Shown: positions 1 through 7,500 of the stretch, piece by piece
Layout of the letters: each line of letters begins with the position of its first letter
Numbering within the stretch: position 1 is the first letter of the stretch
Assembly (NCBI GenBank): GCA_002371715.1
Contig: DFGF01000009.1
Span: 1 to 43,679, forward strand
DNA length: 43,679 nucleotides
Source: Prevotella sp. UBA3757
GTDB lineage: Bacteria; Bacteroidota; Bacteroidia; Bacteroidales; Bacteroidaceae
Reading direction: 5' to 3'
The notes under the pieces: generated by a model
What the model was told of the DNA's origin: nothing
Database searches by the model: none
Seen by the model: only the letters and a program-made list of their open reading frames with translations
Made by a program: the position numbers and the translations under genes

Positions 1-2
1 CG

Positions 3-74
3 ACACTGTCGCAAAGATTGACTGCGCGTTATGGCAAGGGATATACCTATGCAACGCCACACTTCTACCTTTAG
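3..74 (+). pseudogene. Possible remnant of a DUF1016 (YhcG-like) nuclease, cut by window edge
   Basis: Frame +3 from the left edge reads LSQRLTARYGKGYTYA and then stops at TAG 72-74. This resembles the N-terminal DUF1016 pattern (LS..LT..YG.GF), which belongs to PD-(D/E)XK-type restriction-associated proteins. The frame ends within a few residues of the motif, where a real family member would run on for more than 200 residues. If the match is right, this is a truncated or frameshifted relic. Only about 23 residues are visible and what lies upstream is unknown, so the call is weak. Confidence 0.25.
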
Positions 75-209
75 GTGGAAGAATGTGGAATTGAGTACGG
101 TCGCCAATTCGTAACCCAGATTATCCTCAATCCCCCAGACTGCCTTTATACAAAGAAAAACCGAGAAATCTTCCAAAGTTACGAAAAGTCGAGAGAAAAA
201 CCAAATATA

Positions 210-241
210 TTTGAGTTTTTCCCATATTTTCGCTAACTTTG
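210..241 (+). promoter_or_regulatory. Bacteroidetes-type promoter of the glycerate kinase gene
   Basis: TTTG at 210-213, a 20-bp spacer and TAACTTTG at 234-241 match the Bacteroidetes sigma-ABfr consensus TTTG-N19/20-TAnnTTTG. Transcription would begin around 247, which leaves a leader of only about 14 nt before the ATG at 261. Confidence 0.8.
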
Positions 242-260
242 CACCCCGGTAACAGTATTC

Positions 261-1322
261 ATGATGAAGTTCATCGTAGCAATAGACTCGTTCAAGGGCT
301 GCCTGACCTCCAGCGAGGCCAACGAAGCGGCAGCGGCAGCCATCAGGAGCGCGCACCCCGATGCAGACATCACACAGATTACCGTCAGCGACGGTGGCGA
401 AGGGTTCTTGGAGGCCTTTCAGGCTGCTATTGGCGGCAGTCTGGTAGCGGTGACGGTGCGGAACCCGCTGATGCGCAACATCACGGCCCGCTACCTGCTG
501 AAAGGGCCTACAGCCGTCGTGGAGATAGCTGAAGCCTGCGGACTGACGCTGCTCAGCCCCGAGGAGCGCAACCCGATGGTAGCCACCAGCTATGGGACGG
601 GCCAGCTGGTGGCCGACGCGGTGAGGAAAGGTGCCCGCCACATCATCGTCGGCCTTGGCGGCAGTGCCACCAGCGATGCCGGCAAAGGCATGTTGAGGGC
701 ACTCATTGACGCCTTCAACCCCCACGGCAGTTGGGACGGCATCCGCCGCACCCTGCGCGACGTGCGCTTCACCATAGCCACCGACGTTGACAATCCGCTC
801 TATGGCGAAAACGGTGCGGCCCGTGTGTTTGCCCCACAAAAGGGTGCCAGCCAAAATATGGTCACTCAACTGGACAACCAGGCCCGCCATTTTGCCGAAA
901 TCTCTGCCCGCCACTTCGGCTTCGACCGCGCCGCGATGAAGGGCGCCGGTGCCGCCGGCGGCCTGGGCTACGCCTTCCTGCAGTATCTCAATGCCGAGCG
1001 CCAGTCGGGCACAGAACTGCTGCTCGACACCATCGGCTTCAGTGCACTCACAGCACGTGCCGACCTTGTCATAACCGGCGAGGGCTCGGCCGACCGCCAG
1101 ACCCTGATGGGCAAGTTGCCGATGGGCATCCTGCAGCATGCCGGCCCCGTACCCGTCTGCCTGATAGCGGGCAGAGTCAGCGACCGCGACCAGCTGCTTG
1201 CGTCAGGATTCTCCCGCGTGGAGTGCATCAACCCGTCCGGCATCGCCCTTGAAGAGGCCATGAAGCGCGAGGTGGCCCGGCAAAACATCAGTCGCACCGT
1301 CCGCCGAATCCTGATGTCATAA
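261..1322 (+). CDS. Glycerate kinase (GlxK/GarK family)
   Basis: This 353-residue protein has the usual length of the GlxK/GarK family. The family phosphorylates glycerate with ATP, feeding it to phosphoglycerate in the cytoplasm. Family marks are SFKG (10-13), SDGGEG (43-48), TSYGTG (109-114), the glycine-rich GLGGSATSDAGKGML (131-145) and a late GAGAAGGLGYA segment. The start has two tandem ATGs (261 and 264), and either fits the short leader from the promoter at 210-241. The gene appears monocistronic. A tandem palindrome array begins 11 bp after the stop and may terminate it. Which carbon is phosphorylated cannot be read from the sequence. An overlapping ORF at 239-532 has no plausible content and is a shadow. 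Confidence 0.93.
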   Translation: MMKFIVAIDSFKGCLTSSEANEAAAAAIRSAHPDADITQITVSDGGEGFLEAFQAAIGGSLVAVTVRNPLMRNITARYLLKGPTAVVEIAEACGLTLLSPEERNPMVATSYGTGQLVADAVRKGARHIIVGLGGSATSDAGKGMLRALIDAFNPHGSWDGIRRTLRDVRFTIATDVDNPLYGENGAARVFAPQKGASQNMVTQLDNQARHFAEISARHFGFDRAAMKGAGAAGGLGYAFLQYLNAERQSGTELLLDTIGFSALTARADLVITGEGSADRQTLMGKLPMGILQHAGPVPVCLIAGRVSDRDQLLASGFSRVECINPSGIALEEAMKREVARQNISRTVRRILMS

Positions 1323-1333
1323 CGTAACATCCG

Positions 1334-1411
1334 ATACTCCCGGCGTATCATTCAATACTCCCGGAGTATTTTTTATTACTCCGAGAGTAATTTTCATTAC
1401 TCCGGGAGTAT
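1334..1411. repeat. Array of four 15-bp palindromes at exact 21-bp spacing
   Basis: The units are ATACTCCCGGCGTAT (1334), ATACTCCCGGAGTAT (1355), TTACTCCGAGAGTAA (1376) and TTACTCCGGGAGTAT (1397). Each start is exactly 21 bp after the previous one, and the 6-bp spacers are CATTCA, TTTTTA and TTTTCA. Unit 2 is followed by a run of six T and could act as a terminator for the kinase. The array lies between the kinase stop and the next promoter. Its function is unknown. Confidence 0.9.
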
Positions 1412-1435
1412 TAAAACCAAAAATCCCGCGAATCA

Positions 1436-1467
1436 TTTGGACGTTTGGAAAATAGTTCGTAATTTTG
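1436..1467 (+). promoter_or_regulatory. Bacteroidetes-type promoter of the PD-(D/E)XK gene
   Basis: TTTG at 1436-1439, a 20-bp spacer and TAATTTTG at 1460-1467. The predicted start of transcription is near 1474, about 25 nt before the ATG at 1499. Confidence 0.8.
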
Positions 1468-1498
1468 CTGCCATAATAGAAATAAACACATTCAGAGT

Positions 1499-2428
1499 AT
1501 GAGCAGGAACCGTTTTATCCGTTTTGACTGGGCTGCGAAGCACATGCTCCGCAACAAGGCCGACTATGCCATCTTCGAAGGACTGATTTCCGTGCTCGTC
1601 GACGAGAAAGTCACCATTATGGAGCTGCTCGAAAGCGAGTCGAACCAGGAGACGAAAGACGACAAGTTCAACCGCGTCGACATCAAGGCCAAGGACTCCA
1701 AAGGACAGATCATACTGGTCGAGATACAGCAGAGCCGCGAGCTGGACTATCTGCAGCGCATGCTCTACGGCGTGGCCAAGACCATCACCGAGTACATGAA
1801 GGTCGGTAACAGCTATACCAACGTCAAGAAAGTCATCAGCATCAACATCCTCTACTTCAACCTGGGCGAGGGAGCCGACTATCTGTACCACGGACAGACG
1901 GAACTGAAGGGCGTCCATACCGAAGATGAATTGAAGCTGACCCAACACGAGCAGGACGACCTGAAGGTAGTGTCACCTCAGGACGTATTCCCGGAATACT
2001 ACGTCATCCGCGTCAACGAGTTCAACCAGCTGGCCGTAACGCCGCTCGAAGAGTGGCTGCAGTACCTGAAGGACGAATACATCAAGCCCGACACCACCGT
2101 GCCAGGCCTCAGGGAGGCCCGCGAGCGTCTGGAGTACCTGCGCATGAGCGACGAGGAACGCCGCGCCTACGACCACTATCTGGACACGCTCGTACGCGAC
2201 ACCGACGTCATGAAGACCAAAATCCTTGAGGCCGAGATAAAAGGCAGGAAAGAAGGCTTGGAAAAAGGGCGGGCCGAAGGCATGGAACAAGGACGCGCCG
2301 AAGGCATGGAGAAAGGACGCGCCGAAGGCAGAATTGATGCTGCACGCAAGATGAAAGCCAAAGGCTTCACGGTGGAAGACATCGTTGACATAACAGGTCT
2401 CACCGCCGAGGAAATCGAGGCACTGTAG
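1499..2428 (+). CDS. PD-(D/E)XK nuclease family transposase / Rpn-like protein
   Basis: This 309-residue protein resembles the large Bacteroidetes family annotated as PD-(D/E)XK nuclease family transposase (TIGR01784, related to Rpn recombination-promoting nucleases). The N-terminus has the typical F.W..K..L.....F......L. Likely catalytic residues are D61 (FNRVDIK) and E75-x-Q77 (VEIQ), the ExQ variant of the fold. The C-terminus carries charged repeats of the type (K/R)AEGMEKGR at about 244-275, then a short helix-turn-helix-like tail (FTVEDIVDITGLT). Rpn proteins are DNA endonucleases that stimulate RecA-independent recombination. Activity here is inferred. No terminal inverted repeats or target duplication were found around the gene. 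A GC-rich hairpin repeat begins at its stop codon. Confidence 0.85.
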   Translation: MSRNRFIRFDWAAKHMLRNKADYAIFEGLISVLVDEKVTIMELLESESNQETKDDKFNRVDIKAKDSKGQIILVEIQQSRELDYLQRMLYGVAKTITEYMKVGNSYTNVKKVISINILYFNLGEGADYLYHGQTELKGVHTEDELKLTQHEQDDLKVVSPQDVFPEYYVIRVNEFNQLAVTPLEEWLQYLKDEYIKPDTTVPGLREARERLEYLRMSDEERRAYDHYLDTLVRDTDVMKTKILEAEIKGRKEGLEKGRAEGMEQGRAEGMEKGRAEGRIDAARKMKAKGFTVEDIVDITGLTAEEIEAL

Positions 2429-2500
2429 ACCCTCACCCCAGTAGACCCACCCCCGGCCCCTCCCCTCCATTACAGGGAGGGGCCGGGGGTGGGTCTACTG
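2426..2500. repeat. GC-rich REP-like hairpin element at a stop codon
   Basis: The arms 2439-2464 and 2475-2500 are a perfect 26-bp inverted repeat with a 10-nt loop (CTCCATTACA). Their core is AGACCCACCCCCGGCCCC. A direct half-copy, TAGACCCTCACCCCAG, precedes the hairpin and shares its first three bases with the TAG stop of the upstream gene. The same composite layout recurs at 9084-9149. It is a dispersed repeat and probably also folds as a strong 3' hairpin on the transcript. Confidence 0.9.
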
Positions 2501-2727
2501 TTGGTGGGTCTAAATTACTGCCACCTATCCATCGCGGACGGGTGGCAGCATTCAATTCTTAACATTTAATTTTCTTTTCGAGGCACCCTACCCTCCCGAG
2601 CCAGGAACCCCATGATACACAATTTAATTTTAAATTAAAAAAACAATTTTGTTGAGTTGTCGCAAAGCGAGGAGTCGAACCTCAGTGTCGTTGCCCACTG
2701 GCTGGGCTGCTTGCGTTTTGATTTAAA
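2501..2727. other. Non-coding spacer with tRNA-like and other stem-loops
   Basis: No credible gene is visible. On the minus strand, 2661-2716 folds into several short helices: CGCAAGC near one end opposite GCTTTGCG at the other, a GCCCA/TGGGC hairpin, and an arm resembling a tRNA T-arm (TGAGG-TTCGACT-CCTCG). The span is about 55 nt, too short for a tRNA. It may be a structured 3' region downstream of the small peptide gene, a tRNA relic, or chance. Confidence 0.35.
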
Positions 2728-2768
2728 AATCTGGAGCGCTGACGTAAGAGCGCCAAGCGCTCCAGATT
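2728..2768 (-). terminator. Intrinsic terminator after the BspA/peptide unit
   Basis: A perfect 13-bp inverted repeat, 2728-2740 and 2756-2768 (core TCTGGAGCGCT), has a 15-nt loop. On the minus strand the stem runs into a short T tract. On the plus strand it is followed by TGTTTTAG, so weak bidirectional action is possible. It lies 44 bp beyond the stop of the 59-residue peptide gene. Confidence 0.75.
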
Positions 2769-2811
2769 GTTTTAGAACTTCTTACCGATTGTAAGATTCT
2801 GAGAGTAATTA

Positions 2812-2991
2812 TTAGAAGCCGACGTCCCAACCATCCTGACTGGTATCAGAAGCGGGCTTATCGCTGCCACCAATAGTGCCGTCGCTGCCGCCGCTGTCGA
2901 TATTGTCGAGGCCATCAGAACCGGCCAGGATGGCAGATGTTGCTTTCAGTTCAATAACATCCATCTCTGGATTGAAATATGTCTTTTTCAT
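2812..2991 (-). CDS. 59-residue Gly/Ser/Asp-rich peptide, unknown function
   Basis: The reading frame starts MKKTYFNPEMDVIEL, has ILAGSDG at about 21-27, then a Gly/Ser/Asp-rich tail ending WDVGF, and stops at TAA 2814-2812. The layout is MKKxYxxPxMxVxxL, then a short hydrophobic stretch to LAGS, then a low-complexity polar tail. From memory, this recalls small unannotated Bacteroidales peptides with a Y-x2-P-x-M-x-V start, but no family function is known to me. The gene lies 82 bp downstream of the BspA-like gene on the same strand and before a terminator, so it is probably co-transcribed. The leader-like N-terminus and the LAGS step could suggest a processed or exported peptide. That is inference only. 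Confidence 0.6.
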   Translation of the reverse strand: MKKTYFNPEMDVIELKATSAILAGSDGLDNIDSGGSDGTIGGSDKPASDTSQDGWDVGF

Positions 2992-3017
2992 CTTTCTTTT
3001 TCCTTTTTTTGTTTAAT

Positions 3018-3049
3018 GAGTGTGCAGGAGCATGTGCTCCCACACACTA
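3018..3049 (-). other. Hairpin between BspA-like gene and small peptide gene
   Basis: The sequence between the BspA-like stop and the peptide start folds as AGTGTG..GGAGCA paired with TGCTCC..CACACT, with a two-base internal mismatch. On the minus strand it is followed by A-rich sequence, not T, so it is not a standard terminator. It may be a processing or stability hairpin that sets the ratio of the two messages. Confidence 0.45.
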
Positions 3050-3073
3050 TGAATTACAATGTAATATACTTAA

Positions 3074-6000
3074 TTACTTAACAACGTACTTCTTACCATT
3101 CATGATGTAGAGACCCTTCTTGGCACCGTTTACGCGGATACCCTGCAGGTTGTAGATAGCACCGTCGTTAACCTTAGTGTTATCAGTGATGGTCTTAACA
3201 CCGAAGATAGCAGTAACAGCATCGTAGTCAAGCCACAGGATGTTGGCGTTAGAAGAAGGAGTGCCGTAGTTGTTCAGCAGAGCATAGTACCAGTTCTTAC
3301 CAATGTATGCACCAGTACCATCGGTCTTACGCTCGATGACGAGTCGCTTGATGTCGAAACCAGCGTTTACAGAGGGATCCAGCAGAACGTGGAGGTCCTT
3401 CTTGGCAACATTCTGAGCACCACCCTCGTTGGTAACGGCGTCAACCAGCTCCTGGTTAGTCCAAGAGAATGCAGCCTTCTCGAAGATACGCTTAACGGGG
3501 GCAACAGGACCTTGGCCAGCGGTCTCCTTGGTCAGAGCCTCCCATACAGAAGAAGCAGTCAGAGCAGTAGTGGGTTCAGTCGTATCATCAGCAGGTGCAG
3601 TGAAGCTACCAACCGAGTAGTCAATCAGAACCTGGTCATCCTCGAACTCACCTTCAGTATTCTGAACCTTGGCGATAATCAGATGCTTGTTGGTGCAAGG
3701 AATCTGGTACTTACCAGCGATAACCTCCAGGGGAACCATGTAGACAGAAGACTTCTCTTCGAAATTGTCCTCATCCCAGTACATACCATAGAGAGAAACC
3801 TTAACCTTATACTCCTTACCAGTGGTGACACCCTTAGCCGTCTGGTAGCGGGTGATAATCATATCAGTTGCGGTGTAGGGGTGCTCAGCGTCCTTACCCT
3901 TCTCAACTGCGAAGCTACCGAGGTCGTAACGACCCCAAGCCAGAGTAGGATCAGTGTTCTTGTCAAGAGTAATCTCCTTGTTGTCAGTGTAGACGATGAA
4001 GCCATGAGCAACAACCTCTGCTTCCTTAGCAACGGCTACCCACTTGTAGACATTGAACTTAGGATTGACGGTCTCGCCCTCATATTCAGCACCCTCAACG
4101 TCCTGCTGGATAGCATTCTTGATGGCAGCAGCCAAAGTAGTATTAGTAACACTCCAGTAGATGATACGAGCATCGTTAGCATTACCGAAAGCGTTGGTAG
4201 CGAAAGGATTCTCGCTGGCATCGTTGTCAGTCAGGTCAGCAGTGTACTCCACGAAAGGCTTTTCCTTGCTACCGATAGTGCGGGCATTCTCCGAACCAGC
4301 AACCAGGCCAGTACCAGTGAAAGCACCAGAAGCAACAGCCTCCTTAGACAGCAGGCCAGCGAAAGCCAGCTTAGCCAGCTTGGTGAAGTTAGCGAAAGCG
4401 CCAGTACCGATACCGTTAGTCTTGATAGCACCACCGAATGTCAGCTCGCTGAGAATAGCGTCTGCACCACCATCCAGGATGGCAACATCCAGACCGTTGG
4501 TGTTGACGTCACCAGTGAAGTTGATCTTGTTAACATTCTTACCTAACAGAGCACCTGCCTCGAAGACACCACCCTGAGATCTGATTTCACCAATCGTAAC
4601 AACGGGCTTTGTTGAGATATTGTCATTAACAGCAGAGAAATCGAAAGTTCCATAAGGAATAACCTTAGCGATGGTCGCACCGGGGTTGTCAGCACTCAGG
4701 AATTCACCAGTACCCTGAGCGATTTTCAGCGTAATGCCACTAGCGTTGTCAAATACGAAAGCACCGAACTTCTTGTCTTGAGCCTGAACAGCTTGCTGAC
4801 CCGTCACAGCAGATACGAGTTCACCTTCAATAGTCCAAGTCACAAAAATATTAGCACTAGTTTCACAAGCCTCATCTGTGAACAACTGTATCTTGTTATT
4901 TGAATTAACATCATCAGTTGTCACGTAATACACGTTATTTGCAAAACCAGCTACAGAGTTTGTTAGAACTGTAATCTTATACACATTATTCCCCAGAACC
5001 TCAGCCTTAGCAGTACCATTTGCCATAGCCTCAGTTGCATCTTCAGAAGCGTAAGAGCTAAAGTTGATGTTGTAATAAGCGTTCTGAGCCTCAATAGCTT
5101 CCTGACCGGCAACAGCAGCAGCACCGGCCTCGAAAGCATCAGCACCGGCCTTGATGGTCTTGATGGTAACATTCTTCAGCTTAATGCCGAAAGCCTGTGA
5201 GCCAATGGCATTGGTGGTCATGATATTACCAAGATTCAGCGTAGCAATAGGACAACCCTTGAAAGCGTTGGCCTCGATAGTGTACTCACCAGCGTCAAGC
5301 TTGTTGTCGTTGATGTCATTGAGAGTCAGAGAAGTAAGGCTCGTACAATTCAGGAATGCGTTGGTCTCAATCTGAGCCTTCGTACCGAACTGCAGATCTT
5401 TAACGACGAATTCCGGCTTAGCTACAACGTCGTCCTTCTTAGCATCATTAGCCAGGAAGTCGCAGTATGCAAAAGCATAGGTGCAAATCTTGCCCTGAAG
5501 CGTTCCTTCAATCGTCAGTTTGCGCAGAGGAGTCATTTCCTTGATAGCGTAACCATAGAGGTTGGTATTTGCATCAGCAGGAGCCCATGCTACAGGCGTT
5601 ACAGCAGGGTCAGCAGCTTGGCAAGCATCGATGTAGGCCTGACCCTCATAGTTGTAGACATAGTCCTGAGTGGCATCTCTGAACACGTAATCAACTGTGC
5701 AGCCACCCAGCAGCTTCATGGGGTTACCGTTGGTAGCGCCAGTACCCACATTGATTTTCAAATCCTCAACAGCAGAGCCATTGAGAGCCTTGCTTGAGAT
5801 GTACTGCAGGTCGTTGCCAGGAAGACTGAGTGTCTTCAAAGCCTTACAACCCGCGAATGCATTGTCAACCAACTCACGAATCCAGCTGTCCTCCAGGTTC
5901 TCGATGGTCTTCAGAGCCTCAAGATTGCGGAAAGCACCGTTGATGTGCTTGAAGGCAGTGCTGGTAGGAAGCGTGATCTTCGTGATGTTGGCATTCTTGT

Positions 6001-6556
6001 TGTTACCAGGGGTAGTGGTCTGAACGAACACACCATCATTAAGACCTTCCAGCTTAACACAGGGCGAGAAGTCGAACTCCTTGATCTGCGTAGAAGCAAA
6101 AGCCTGAGCACCAATCTTTGTCACCTGTGAGTTAGGAGCAAACTTCAGGTCGAACAGATTGGTCAGCGTGTTGAATGCGCCAGTAGGAATCTCCGTCAGA
6201 GTGGCGGGAATCACAGCGTGCTTGGCATCGTAGGAGTTGTCCTTGAACAAGTCAGCAGCCATTGTCGTGACAGTGTACTTGTAAGTTGTGCTACCAATAG
6301 TCCAGGTAATCTGGCCGTTCTCAGGGAAAATCAGGTTGTTGTTGTCATCAACCGTTTTCTTGCCTTCAGCAACCTTGTACATCTGAACAGTACCAGTAGT
6401 CACCTGACTGTTTTTCAACTCAGACTTCTTGGTGACCTTGTAGATGTAGTTACCTACCTCCAACTCGTCATCAACCGCAGGCTGAGCAAAAGCATTCATG
6501 CTACCAAGGGTTATGAGCCCCAGAAGCAACAGTTTAAAACTTGTAAGCTTTTTCAT
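3074..6556 (-). CDS. BspA-like leucine-rich repeat surface protein with T9SS tail
   Basis: This 1160-residue protein starts with a classical signal peptide (MKKLTSFKLLLLGLITLG, likely cut after AFA near residue 24). From about residue 95 to 800 it has irregular LRR_5 (Treponema/BspA-type) repeats: units such as IPTGAFNTLTNLFDLKF, AFAGCKALKTLSLPG and ANAFKGCPIATLNLG. A beta-rich region of unknown fold follows. The C-terminus (YNLQGIRVNGAKKGLYIM, then NGKKYVVK) is a Prevotella-style T9SS sorting tail, so the protein probably crosses the outer membrane through the GldKLMN machinery encoded nearby. Family members bind host matrix or other bacteria; the ligand here is unknown. The promoter found lies about 650 nt upstream, giving an unusually long leader. 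Confidence 0.88.
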   Translation of the reverse strand: MKKLTSFKLLLLGLITLGSMNAFAQPAVDDELEVGNYIYKVTKKSELKNSQVTTGTVQMYKVAEGKKTVDDNNNLIFPENGQITWTIGSTTYKYTVTTMAADLFKDNSYDAKHAVIPATLTEIPTGAFNTLTNLFDLKFAPNSQVTKIGAQAFASTQIKEFDFSPCVKLEGLNDGVFVQTTTPGNNKNANITKITLPTSTAFKHINGAFRNLEALKTIENLEDSWIRELVDNAFAGCKALKTLSLPGNDLQYISSKALNGSAVEDLKINVGTGATNGNPMKLLGGCTVDYVFRDATQDYVYNYEGQAYIDACQAADPAVTPVAWAPADANTNLYGYAIKEMTPLRKLTIEGTLQGKICTYAFAYCDFLANDAKKDDVVAKPEFVVKDLQFGTKAQIETNAFLNCTSLTSLTLNDINDNKLDAGEYTIEANAFKGCPIATLNLGNIMTTNAIGSQAFGIKLKNVTIKTIKAGADAFEAGAAAVAGQEAIEAQNAYYNINFSSYASEDATEAMANGTAKAEVLGNNVYKITVLTNSVAGFANNVYYVTTDDVNSNNKIQLFTDEACETSANIFVTWTIEGELVSAVTGQQAVQAQDKKFGAFVFDNASGITLKIAQGTGEFLSADNPGATIAKVIPYGTFDFSAVNDNISTKPVVTIGEIRSQGGVFEAGALLGKNVNKINFTGDVNTNGLDVAILDGGADAILSELTFGGAIKTNGIGTGAFANFTKLAKLAFAGLLSKEAVASGAFTGTGLVAGSENARTIGSKEKPFVEYTADLTDNDASENPFATNAFGNANDARIIYWSVTNTTLAAAIKNAIQQDVEGAEYEGETVNPKFNVYKWVAVAKEAEVVAHGFIVYTDNKEITLDKNTDPTLAWGRYDLGSFAVEKGKDAEHPYTATDMIITRYQTAKGVTTGKEYKVKVSLYGMYWDEDNFEEKSSVYMVPLEVIAGKYQIPCTNKHLIIAKVQNTEGEFEDDQVLIDYSVGSFTAPADDTTEPTTALTASSVWEALTKETAGQGPVAPVKRIFEKAAFSWTNQELVDAVTNEGGAQNVAKKDLHVLLDPSVNAGFDIKRLVIERKTDGTGAYIGKNWYYALLNNYGTPSSNANILWLDYDAVTAIFGVKTITDNTKVNDGAIYNLQGIRVNGAKKGLYIMNGKKYVVK

Positions 6557-7211
6557 TGTTAATAATTTAAGTGAGTAAATAATGTTAAATAAAAAAATTG
6601 TTAAGTGAATTGTCTCTTTTGTTTCATCACCTGTTCACACAGGGGCACACAAAGGTGCTGGCCAACCTCCTCCCGCTGGCAGTTTTCAGTTAAGAGTTAA
6701 GAGTTAAGAATTAAGAAAAATACTTCGTTCCATGCTCTGGCACTCTTACAAAATTATGGAAACAAAAAAGACGTGGGAGTATGTCTCTTGCGCGCTTATC
6801 CCCGATAACAGGCTCTTGCATTGCCTCTAGAAAAGGATAAGTAACGTAAAGCCTGCCCACGCCAAGTGACATATTTATACACTACGACCACGACACGCCA
6901 ATATATACTTATAAATCCAGCACAGACAAAACCCACCATCGCTGGAAAGGATGCCTATACCTTATTATAATGTATAAGGAATGTGAAGCGTAGGGAACAT
7001 AATTATCACCTACGTAGACGCTCTCTGTTGCATCACCGCTGTTTCTAGATTCAAATTTGCAAGATTTGTTATCACAGACAGTAACGTTCGAAAACGTCCT
7101 TTTGAGACTGGGCTTACAACTGCCCTCAAGTCTCGTTCCATCGATGTTTTAGATAGCACCTACCCACGCGCGGACAGGCCGAAATTGCGCACTAATGGCG
7201 TAAAATCGGTG
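6557..7211 (-). ncRNA. Long structured leader or independent RNA upstream of the BspA-like gene
   Basis: No gene is visible here. Read on the minus strand from the promoter at 7212-7242, the segment holds a series of good stem-loops. At 7134-7104 there is GAGACT/AGTCTC stacked on GGGC/GCCC. At 7097-7084 ACGTT-UUCG-AACGT carries a stabilising UUCG tetraloop. Others lie at 7014-6989 (CGTAGG/CCTACG), 6979-6960 (CCTTAT/ATAAGG) and 6945-6917 (CCAGC/GCTGG). CCCACG in the terminator loop (6777-6772 in RNA) could pair with CGTGGG near the 5' end (7168-7163). A terminator-like hairpin at 6789-6763 would end a product of about 440 nt. It may be an attenuated leader or a free RNA. I cannot assign it to a known class. 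Confidence 0.5.
6763..6789 (-). terminator. Candidate terminator or attenuator inside the BspA leader
   Basis: On the minus strand AAGAGAC (6789-6783) pairs with GTCTTTT (6772-6766, one G-U pair) around a 10-nt loop, and the stem runs into a T6 tract. It sits about 210 nt before the BspA-like start. Transcription reaching the gene from the promoter at 7212-7242 would have to pass it. Confidence 0.45.
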
Positions 7212-7242
7212 CAAAGATAAGCATTTTTTTGTAACGAACAAA
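7212..7242 (-). promoter_or_regulatory. Bacteroidetes-type promoter for the BspA leader RNA
   Basis: On the minus strand TTTG (7242-7239), a 19-bp spacer and TATCTTTG (7219-7212) followed by CACC match the Bacteroidetes consensus very well. No equally good promoter was seen closer to the BspA-like start at 6556. The nearest weak candidate is CACCTTTG around 6655. Confidence 0.75.
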
Positions 7243-7284
7243 TATTTTTAAGGAAAAATTACACTTTAGGGGCAAAAAATTGAT

Positions 7285-7329
7285 GCAGACCCACTCCCAA
7301 CCCCTCCACGGACCCACCCCTGGCCCCTC
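7285..7329. repeat. Two degenerate direct half-copies of the GC-rich repeat
   Basis: GCAGACCCACTCCCAACCCC (from 7285) and GGACCCACCCCTGGCCCC (from 7310) are direct half-copies of the arm found at 2439-2464. No inverted partner arm is present, so this copy cannot form the hairpin. It lies upstream of the AAA-ATPase gene, between two divergent promoters. Confidence 0.7.
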
Positions 7330-7449
7330 GTTTTGTGTACAATATACTATGGAAAAGATATTTCCGGACTTAGTATTTTATGTTCACAGTACCATGAACA
7401 ACATTTTCCAAGTACTGGCGTACAAGATGGACAATAAGACTATCGAAAA

Positions 7450-7481
7450 TTTGGAGGATACGAAAAAATATCGTATCTTTG
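7450..7481 (+). promoter_or_regulatory. Promoter of the AAA-ATPase gene with an overlapping palindrome
   Basis: TTTG (7450-7453), a 20-bp spacer and TATCTTTG (7474-7481) form a consensus promoter. GATACGA (7457-7463) and TCGTATC (7471-7477) are a perfect 7-bp inverted repeat with a 7-nt spacer that overlaps the -7 box, so it could be an operator. The predicted transcript starts near 7487, about 14 nt before ATG 7501. Confidence 0.75.
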
Positions 7482-7500
7482 CCAGCAAAACGACCATGCT

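Noticed and set aside
1467..2500. A complete insertion sequence around the PD-(D/E)XK gene
   Set aside because: No terminal inverted repeats bracket the gene and no target duplication was found. The only inverted repeat is the downstream hairpin.
2661..2716. tRNA-like T-arm on the minus strand
   Set aside because: It has the TTCGACT loop and a possible acceptor pairing, but the span is about 55 nt, with no anticodon arm and no CCA context.
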